A stretch of 38,863 bases of DNA from Candidatus Bathycorpusculum sp. (GTDB lineage Archaea; Thermoproteota; Bathyarchaeia; Bathyarchaeales; Bathycorpusculaceae). Positions within the stretch are counted from its first letter, which is position 1. The number at the start of each line of letters is the position of its first letter. The notes beneath the pieces are model-generated. The model made no database searches. It had not been told where the DNA came from and worked only from the letters and a program-made list of their open reading frames with translations. The DNA lies in assembly GCA_009778385.1 (NCBI GenBank), contig WRJX01000093.1, positions 1 to 38,863 on the forward strand. Reading direction: 5' to 3'. Made by a program: the position numbers and the translations under genes. Below are positions 33,624 to 38,863 of the stretch, piece after piece.

Positions 33624-34220
33624 TTGTTAACTAAACTTAAAAAAAGAATCCAAGAAATGCTAGGTGCTGAAGCAAACATTGCATACAAATTGGGGTTTAC
33701 GCCAAACAAAATCAGCATTGTGGGTTTCATCCTATCTTTGGCTTCTGCAGTTGCATATGCCATAGTACCAGCGCAACAGATCCTGTTTTTGGTTTTAGCA
33801 GTGGTGTTTATGTTAGCATCAGGATTCTGCGACACAATGGACGGCATAGTAGCTAGAACATTTAATCAAGCTTCTACTTTTGGAGCATTCTTTGATTCTG
33901 TACTTGACAGATACGCAGACGCAGCAATTTACGCTGGAATAATCATCAGTGGCTTATGTAATCCTGTATTGGGACTTGCCGCGTTGGCAGGTTCAGTGCT
34001 TGTAAGTTACACGCGCGCACGAGCAGAAGGCATTGGGATAAAAATGGAGTCCGTTGGATTTGCTGAACGCGCAGAACGCATGCTAATCTTAGGCATTTTC
34101 ACGATTGCTGCAGTATTTTATCTGCCAGCCTTAAACTTTGGCATAATAGTCCTAGCGGTGCTTACAAACGTTACAGTAATACAGAGAGCTTATCACGTGT
34201 TTAAAACATTAAAGAAGTAA
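33624..34220 (+). CDS. CDP-alcohol phosphatidyltransferase (probably archaetidylinositol phosphate synthase type)
   Basis: 198 aa with about six membrane helices. The catalytic signature of the family is complete: D70-x2-D73-G74-x2-A77-R78-x8-G87-x3-D91-x3-D95, at the membrane face. It joins a CDP-activated lipid to an alcohol phosphate; in archaea of this length and motif context the product is often archaetidyl-inositol phosphate, but glycerol or serine versions cannot be excluded. The start is TTG 33624, with AAGGATC upstream. Divergent from Alba-2, with a 239-bp gap. Confidence 0.88.
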   Translation: MLTKLKKRIQEMLGAEANIAYKLGFTPNKISIVGFILSLASAVAYAIVPAQQILFLVLAVVFMLASGFCDTMDGIVARTFNQASTFGAFFDSVLDRYADAAIYAGIIISGLCNPVLGLAALAGSVLVSYTRARAEGIGIKMESVGFAERAERMLILGIFTIAAVFYLPALNFGIIVLAVLTNVTVIQRAYHVFKTLKK

Positions 34221-34247
34221 AAAAAAATATAAGAAAAGCTCAGAAGC

Positions 34248-34538
34248 TTATCTTCTTTTATAACCTTTTGAGTGGCGCTCGTTTTCAGCTCTCACTTTAA
34301 CAATGCCACGGTGCACTGCACATGAAATACAGTAATATTTAGTATCAACCCAAGATGCTAAGAACGTACCCTTTTGTCTAAGTTCCTTTGCCAACTGAGG
34401 CTCAACAAAAGATACTCTACGTGTCGACCGTTTTGCTTTGTCACGCGGCACCATTGCCCCACAGTTTACGCATTGAACAAGACTGCTACTTCCCTTGCTA
34501 CCTTTTGCTCTTCCTCGACTTTTTCGTTTAACTGGCAT
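34248..34538 (-). CDS. rps26e: Ribosomal protein eS26
   Basis: 96 aa. Zinc ribbon C23-V-N-C26 ... C70-I-S-C73, with the family sequences GAMVPRDKAKR and YYCISCAVHRGIVKVRAENERHSK and a basic N terminus. eS26 lies at the mRNA exit channel of the small subunit. It is found in crenarchaeal and related lineages and lacking in Euryarchaeota, so it supports a TACK assignment. GAGGT lies 7 bases before the ATG. Convergent with the phosphatidyltransferase. Confidence 0.93.
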   Translation of the reverse strand: MPVKRKSRGRAKGSKGSSSLVQCVNCGAMVPRDKAKRSTRRVSFVEPQLAKELRQKGTFLASWVDTKYYCISCAVHRGIVKVRAENERHSKGYKRR

Positions 34539-34585
34539 TATTTTGACCTCTTAACACTTTTGCTTCAAATATTGAATTAACTATC

Positions 34586-35482
34586 TTATATATCTGCCCG
34601 TAATTTTAACAGAGAAGCAAGGTTTGCTTTCTGATTTATCTGAGGAACAATTTTACCACTTGTAGAAGACATCAACGATGTCACACCTGGACCATGTCCA
34701 GCAGTCACACAATTAGTATGAACAACCACACCAACAGAAACTGCACCCTGTCTATAGATCCTACCATACGAATGATCCGCATCTATAATAGCAACAAGAT
34801 CACCAAGCCGCAAATCTTCAAGCCCAAACTGCTTAACCATCAAATCATCAAACAATTGAATATCATAGTCACCACTGTTAACCTGATTAGCACCCAAACC
34901 AGAACCCATAATACAAGCAGGAATAAGATGCGTAACGGGAACTTCAAGTTTCCCACCAGTAACCTGTGGATTTATTGCATCAAGCAAACAGGGATCCATA
35001 TTTACTAGTTTAATTTCAGGAAAATCAAGCAATTTTAAACCTGTGCCGAAAGCTTTTATTTGAATACAGTCACCAATCAGAAGTCTATCAAGGACTTCAG
35101 GTTTAAAATCAATCAACACATGCTCTATACCACCATGTTTGCCCGTTACGGTACCTATTTCACCTTTAGCATCTCCACTAGCAACAACCGCTTGATTTCC
35201 AACACAAGAAAAGAGGTTATAGGCAGTGTTTGCTGCACTACCTGAGCGCGCATCATTTTCTTTATTATTAGTGCTAACGCATGGTTCCACATGATCTGCT
35301 TCCCAACCACATGCGAGATCACCAACACGAAGATTATAAGTTACCCCACCTACACCTGGAAGTATACAAGGAACCCCAGTAGCTGAAATATTGTAAACGT
35401 TTTTCGTTGTCGGGCTTGTTACTTCACCCATAACAGAAATTTTGACAAGTTTTTCACGGTTTGTTCTTAGCATCAAAGTCAT
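34586..35482 (-). CDS. DUF4438 family protein
   Basis: About 298 aa from ATG 35482 (MTLMLRTNREKLVKISVMGEV); a TATA-like TTTTATATTA at about 35505-35514 would make this start leaderless, and the longer frame to 35551 would include the promoter. The sequence is Gly-rich and beta-rich: GVPCILPGVGGVTYNLRVGD, CVGNQAVVASGDAKGEIG, ACIMGSGLG, LVAIIDADHSYGRIYR and a C-terminal TAGHGPGV. DUF4438 proteins are known from structures of thermophilic bacteria but have no settled function. It diverges from the CBS protein. Confidence 0.85.
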   Translation of the reverse strand: MTLMLRTNREKLVKISVMGEVTSPTTKNVYNISATGVPCILPGVGGVTYNLRVGDLACGWEADHVEPCVSTNNKENDARSGSAANTAYNLFSCVGNQAVVASGDAKGEIGTVTGKHGGIEHVLIDFKPEVLDRLLIGDCIQIKAFGTGLKLLDFPEIKLVNMDPCLLDAINPQVTGGKLEVPVTHLIPACIMGSGLGANQVNSGDYDIQLFDDLMVKQFGLEDLRLGDLVAIIDADHSYGRIYRQGAVSVGVVVHTNCVTAGHGPGVTSLMSSTSGKIVPQINQKANLASLLKLRADI

Positions 35483-35590
35483 CTTCTGTTTTAAAAAGAT
35501 TAAAGCATAATATAAAACTTGCAGAAAATCAACAATAACTTTTGCAATCATTGTGTAGGCAACTCTTAAATGGCACTTTTCTCATTTTGA

Positions 35591-35599
35591 ACGTATAAG
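35591..35599 (+). promoter_or_regulatory. TATA box of the CBS-domain gene
   Basis: CGTATAAGG, 32-40 bases before the ATG at 35631, leaving a leader of about 10-15 nt that contains a weak GTGGAT. Confidence 0.5.
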
Positions 35600-35630
35600 G
35601 CAAGTTATCTCGTTGTAGAGTGGATATGCA

Positions 35631-36209
35631 ATGTCAGAATTTGGATTAAGAACAAAAATGCTAGTCAAAGACGTAATGAGCAACCCAGTAGTAACTGCTG
35701 ATGAGAATGAAACAACAAACAACATCGCCACCGCAATGGACAAAGAAGGATTAGGAGCAGTAATCATCACCAACAAAGAAAAAAAATCCATTGGAATTAT
35801 TACTGAACGCGACCTTGTAGTCAGGGTTATTGCAAAAAATAACAAACCAGACGAGATTAAAGCAAAAGAAATCATGACTACACCACTTATAACCATTGAA
35901 CCTGACGCCACCATAAGTGACGCAGCAAGAAGAATGAACCGCTTAAACATAAGACGCTTAGGAGTCTTCTATAAAGGCAACTTAGTTGGCATAGTTTCAG
36001 ACAAAGACTTACTTGGCGTTATGCCAGAACTTATTGAAATAATGCAAGAACACACACGCATCGAAGGCTCAAACATCGCTGAAGAACTTGAAGAGGTCCC
36101 ACAGTCAGGCTATTGCGACCGCTGTGAAGCCTACTCTGAAAACCTCAAAGAATTCAACGGCCAAAACATCTGCGATGAATGCCGCATAGAACTTGAACAA
36201 GAGAAATAA
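35631..36209 (+). CDS. CBS-pair protein with C-terminal zinc ribbon
   Basis: 192 aa. Two CBS motifs (about residues 12-70 and 77-135: VKDVMSNPVVTADENETTNN... and AKEIMTTPLITIEPDATISDAA...) form one adenosine-nucleotide-binding Bateman module. The C terminus has C162-D-R-C165 ... C181-D-E-C184, a four-Cys zinc ribbon. Such proteins are common in archaea, often sensing AMP/ATP or SAM, with unknown output; the ribbon suggests a protein or nucleic-acid partner. It lies 82 bp before dihydroorotase, on the same strand. Confidence 0.88.
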   Translation: MSEFGLRTKMLVKDVMSNPVVTADENETTNNIATAMDKEGLGAVIITNKEKKSIGIITERDLVVRVIAKNNKPDEIKAKEIMTTPLITIEPDATISDAARRMNRLNIRRLGVFYKGNLVGIVSDKDLLGVMPELIEIMQEHTRIEGSNIAEELEEVPQSGYCDRCEAYSENLKEFNGQNICDECRIELEQEK

Positions 36210-36291
36210 CAATTTTCCAACCCCATTTTGGGCACTAAACCTTTAATTATTTATCCACTTGCATCATACACTATTATAGCAGGCGGTTTCC

Positions 36292-37647
36292 TTGATTGCT
36301 GATTTAGTCTTAAACAACACTAAAACATACATTAAAGGCGAAATTCTCGAATGCAGCATAGCCATTGAAGAAGGCAAATTCATCAAAATAGGCAGACAAC
36401 CCCAAATGCCAAACGCAGACCAAAAAATCAACCTACATGGCATGCTGGTTTTACCAGGTTTAATAGATGAACATGTGCACCTCAGAGACGAAAAAAAAGC
36501 ATACAAAGAAGATTTCATTTCAGGCACAGCCGCCGCCGCCGCAGGAGGCTTTACCACTGTACTGGATATGCCAAACAATCAACCAGTAACCAACAATGTC
36601 GAAGCCCTAAAAAACCGTTTAGACATAGCTGAGAGACGAACACTAGTTAATGTAGGCCTATACTCAGAATTTCCCAGAAACTTGACAGAGTTACCACAAA
36701 TCAGTCGTGAAGGCGCAATCGGGTTTAAACTATTTATGGGTAACCAAGTTGGTGGTTTAAACATTGATGATGACCAAGCTTTAAAAAACGGATTTAAAAC
36801 CGCAGGTGAAGTTGGCACGGTTGTTGCTGTTCACGCCGAAGACAAAAACCAAATTATGTTTAACGAGCAGCAGCTCAAACAAACAAAACACAACAGCGCC
36901 AAGGATTTTCTTTCCGCTCATACAGAACAGACAGAAGTACAAGCCATGAAACGGGTACTTAAAGCCAGTGAAGACTCAAAGACGAATCTTCATTTTTGTC
37001 ATGTTACAAGCCAGCAAGGATTAGAAACAATCAAAGAAGCAAAAAAGACGGGTAAAAAAGTCACCTGTGAAGTTACCCCCAACCACCTAATGTTATCATC
37101 ATCGGATGTTGCGCTTTATGGCATGATGGCAATTATGATGCCACCTCTACGAGACAAAACCCATCAAGAAGCGTTGCTAAAAGGTATAAGCCAAGGTGAC
37201 ATTGACACGATTGGTTCAGATCACGCGCCGCACACGATTGAAGAAAAATCGGCAAGCAGTGTCTGGGAAGTAAAAGTCGGTGTACCTGGGCTGGAAACCG
37301 CTCTACCGCTGATGTTAACACTAGTCAGAAAGAACTGGTTGACTTTCCAACGACTTGTTGAGTTGTTTGCGGAAAAGCCCGCAGAAATCTATGGCTTAGT
37401 TAGCAAAGGCAAAATCGAAGAAGGCAAAGACGCAGATCTAACAATTATAGACTATAACCAACGTTGGACAGTTGTAGCTGCAGAATTCAAATCTAAAGCC
37501 AAGTTTTCACTCTACAACGGTTGGGAAGTAGTCGGAAAACCCGTAAAAACCTTTGTCAATGGTGCTCTAATCATGGATGAAAGCGAGATTGTCGCCAAAC
37601 CGGGCAGCGGAAAAATTATCCGTGGAGGAAATAAAGTTTCTATCTAA
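36292..37647 (+). CDS. pyrC: Dihydroorotase
   Basis: 451 aa amidohydrolase. The metal-binding H61-V-H63-L-R-D opens the barrel; substrate and second-shell residues follow in DMPNNQPVT, VAVHAED, HFCHVTSQQ and CEVTPNHLMLS, and the catalytic Asp is in IGSDHAPHTIEEK. The position often held by a carboxylated Lys reads FKLFMGN. This is the dihydroorotase/allantoinase-type branch; with no ureide genes nearby, dihydroorotase (ring closure of carbamoyl-aspartate in pyrimidine synthesis) is the likelier role. The start is TTG 36292, with GGCGG 5 bases upstream. Confidence 0.9.
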   Translation: MIADLVLNNTKTYIKGEILECSIAIEEGKFIKIGRQPQMPNADQKINLHGMLVLPGLIDEHVHLRDEKKAYKEDFISGTAAAAAGGFTTVLDMPNNQPVTNNVEALKNRLDIAERRTLVNVGLYSEFPRNLTELPQISREGAIGFKLFMGNQVGGLNIDDDQALKNGFKTAGEVGTVVAVHAEDKNQIMFNEQQLKQTKHNSAKDFLSAHTEQTEVQAMKRVLKASEDSKTNLHFCHVTSQQGLETIKEAKKTGKKVTCEVTPNHLMLSSSDVALYGMMAIMMPPLRDKTHQEALLKGISQGDIDTIGSDHAPHTIEEKSASSVWEVKVGVPGLETALPLMLTLVRKNWLTFQRLVELFAEKPAEIYGLVSKGKIEEGKDADLTIIDYNQRWTVVAAEFKSKAKFSLYNGWEVVGKPVKTFVNGALIMDESEIVAKPGSGKIIRGGNKVSI

Positions 37648-37869
37648 CATAACTCTTAGAAAACTACGTTAGCTAAGAATACTTGGCAAAACGGAGAATA
37701 CTTGAACTCACCGATGACCAACTGTAATCACAAGTGTAAGCTGAGAGCATTTTGTTGATAAAGAATTCTTAGCTTAGGTGTATCAACATACTAAGCTGGA
37801 GACTATAAGAACATCCAGTTTATAGCCGTTTTAATGGTTTAGTAACGAGGTTTTTCATAGAAAAGGAGG

Positions 37870-38205
37870 TTAAGCTTCTAATTCATCAAAGAATTCGAGT
37901 AGAAGCTTTGCTGCTTTTTCGCCTAATTCAGTTTTAAGGTAATACTTCTTTAGAGGATCTATGCGTCCACTTTTGGCTAAACCCAAACTTTCGAGTTCAA
38001 TCATTCGAGCTCTGAAAGTACTATCACTTAATGTAAGCTTATTTTGTCCCATGAATTCTTTAGTATTTTTCCATTTTCCTTTGTCCATGTAGAGCAGTAA
38101 TAGACAGTCTATGGCGTGATCTTTTTCAAGAACCGTTTTAATTGCCGAAAATCTTGGATTTGTTAGAATATGCTTAACTTTTTCTTCAACTTCATTACTC
38201 TTCAT
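37870..38205 (-). CDS. Winged-helix transcriptional regulator (111 aa)
   Basis: 111 aa, made of a helical dimerisation part (residues 1-45) and a winged helix (about 46-95: KEFMGQNKLTLSDSTFRARMIELESLGLAKSGRIDPLKKYYLKT), where the recognition helix and the beta wing are clear. It resembles small archaeal winged-helix proteins and lacks a ligand domain. A TATA-like TTTTTATACTTA (minus strand reading around 38226-38236) lies about 25 bases before the ATG, so a leaderless or short-leader transcript is likely. Convergent with dihydroorotase across a 222-bp gap in which no gene is seen. Confidence 0.82.
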   Translation of the reverse strand: MKSNEVEEKVKHILTNPRFSAIKTVLEKDHAIDCLLLLYMDKGKWKNTKEFMGQNKLTLSDSTFRARMIELESLGLAKSGRIDPLKKYYLKTELGEKAAKLLLEFFDELEA

Positions 38206-38263
38206 ATCTTTACTTTCACGACCTGAATTTTTATACTTACGATATACGTAATTTCAAATAAAT

Positions 38264-38302
38264 AAAAAAACAAAAAAAGAAAGAAGGCGACAAAGCGCCT
38301 CT
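38264..38302 (-). terminator. Stem-loop and T-run terminator after the repeat-protein gene
   Basis: On the minus strand the stem GAGGCG/CGCCTT with a 6-base loop is followed directly by a long T-rich run. It begins about 20 bases past the stop codon at 38324. Its position supports the minus-strand repeat frame as the real gene. Confidence 0.6.
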
Positions 38303-38323
38303 CACAATCTACGTAGCCACTAC

Positions 38324-38863
38324 TTAGGGGTATGGCGGATGTGGTTCAGTGGGAGGCAGAACTCCCTCAAGGTAAACATCATCAAGCTGAATCCAAATGA
38401 TTTCATCAGGAAGCTGCTCACCCTCAACGACCACATCACAAAGCTGACGACCTTCATTGATTACATCATCAAACTGATTCTCAATGATTTCATCACAAAG
38501 CTGACGACCAACCTTGAACACATCATCAAGCTGAACCTCAACGACCACATCACAAAGCTGACGACCAACAACGACATCATCAAACTGCTCACCCTCAATG
38601 AATACATCACAAAGCTGACGACCAACCTTGAACACATCATCAAGCTGAACCTCAACGACCACATCACAAAGCTGACGACCAACCCTGATTTCATCATCAA
38701 GCTGAACCTCAACGACCACATCACAAAGCTGACGACCTTCATTGATTACATCATCAAACTGATTCAGAATGACTACATCATCAAGCTGCTTACCCTCATT
38801 GACCACATCATCAAGCTGCTTACCCTCATTGACCACATCATCAAGCTGCTTACCCTCATTGAC
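38324..38863 (-). CDS. Repeat protein made of 19-residue units (N terminus outside the window)
   Basis: The minus-strand frame is open from the window edge to TAA 38324, at least 179 codons. It consists of alternating 9- and 10-residue motifs of the form QLxDVVxEGx; two make a 19-residue (57-bp) unit such as QLCDVVVEVQLDDVFKVGR, with one Cys per unit. About seven units are visible. Copies nearest the window edge read QLDDVVNEGK without Cys. The protein ends with a Pro-rich tail (PPTEPHPPYP). The repeats are acidic and Val/Leu-rich, which suggests a regular beta-solenoid-like or surface structure. No family is recognised; the start and any signal peptide lie outside the window. Confidence 0.6.
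   Translation of the reverse strand, partial: VNEGKQLDDVVNEGKQLDDVVNEGKQLDDVVILNQFDDVINEGRQLCDVVVEVQLDDEIRVGRQLCDVVVEVQLDDVFKVGRQLCDVFIEGEQFDDVVVGRQLCDVVVEVQLDDVFKVGRQLCDEIIENQFDDVINEGRQLCDVVVEGEQLPDEIIWIQLDDVYLEGVLPPTEPHPPYP
38351..38863. repeat. 57-bp tandem DNA repeats
   Basis: The coding repeats are also conserved at DNA level. A perfect 79-bp direct repeat occurs at 38491-38569 and 38605-38683 (offset 114 bp, exactly two 57-bp units), and the last 60 bp of the window are perfect 30-bp copies. Such near-identity means recent expansion or conversion, so copy number probably varies between strains. Confidence 0.85.

Noticed and set aside
38351-38863. CRISPR array at the right edge
   Set aside because: The units are directly adjacent coding repeats with 57-bp period and no unique spacers; an open frame, stop codon and terminator fit a repeat protein.

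Overview
The window is archaeal and most likely from a mesophilic member of the TACK group (Thermoproteota), with class Bathyarchaeia the best guess. The evidence is a combination of markers: a eukaryote-type DNA topoisomerase IB, ribosomal proteins eS26 and eS1, two Alba chromatin proteins, archaeal release factor aRF1, archaeal promoters (TATA boxes about 25 bases before leaderless or short-leader genes), and C1/F420 genes (Ftr, CofD). Assignment to class level is inference. Several genes in the first third look bacterial and were probably acquired.

Layout. 1-3.3 kb: 3' truncated 5S rRNA gene, a tandem-repeat hairpin, a small unknown protein, an XRE-type regulator, Alba-1 and an Mrp/NBP35 Fe-S carrier. 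3.3-13.4 kb is an accessory island: a decayed small gene, a MITE-like inverted-repeat element, a GC-rich folded element, an orphan 122-aa protein, a dead IS481-family insertion sequence with 30-bp inverted repeats and a 14-bp target duplication, a tightly coupled three-gene cassette (4-TM membrane protein, unknown protein with a repeat-derived tail, 515-aa protein with a possible PIN-like nuclease core), a serine recombinase next to a pair of inverted dyad sites, and a MacB/FtsX-type ABC exporter. 13.7-17.3 kb: a two-gene operon resembling the bacterial MrfB-MrfA (YprB-YprA) DNA repair pair. 17.6-24.3 kb: a CxxC-x17-CxxC protein, tRNA-Ala(TGC), two small unknown proteins, a P-type cation ATPase, a metallopeptidase, topoisomerase IB and a DUF167 protein. 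24.3-33.4 kb, nearly all on the minus strand: aRF1, Ftr, an AmrS-like radical SAM enzyme, a PhoU-like protein, CofD, MoaE, eS1, SerS and Alba-2. 33.6-38.2 kb: a CDP-alcohol phosphatidyltransferase, eS26, a DUF4438 protein, a CBS/zinc-ribbon protein, dihydroorotase and a winged-helix regulator. The right edge is inside a gene made of 19-residue repeats.

How the genes fit together. The core genes serve translation (5S, tRNA-Ala, eS1, eS26, SerS, aRF1), chromatin and topology (Alba x2, TopoIB), repair (MrfAB-like), pyrimidine synthesis, archaeal lipid synthesis, and tetrahydromethanopterin-linked C1 metabolism with its F420 and molybdopterin cofactors (Ftr, CofD, MoaE). The best candidate for an undescribed system is the three-gene cassette at 5.6-8.15 kb together with the neighbouring recombinase and inverted sites, which could be a phase-variable defence or conflict module. 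That idea is inference from architecture, not homology.
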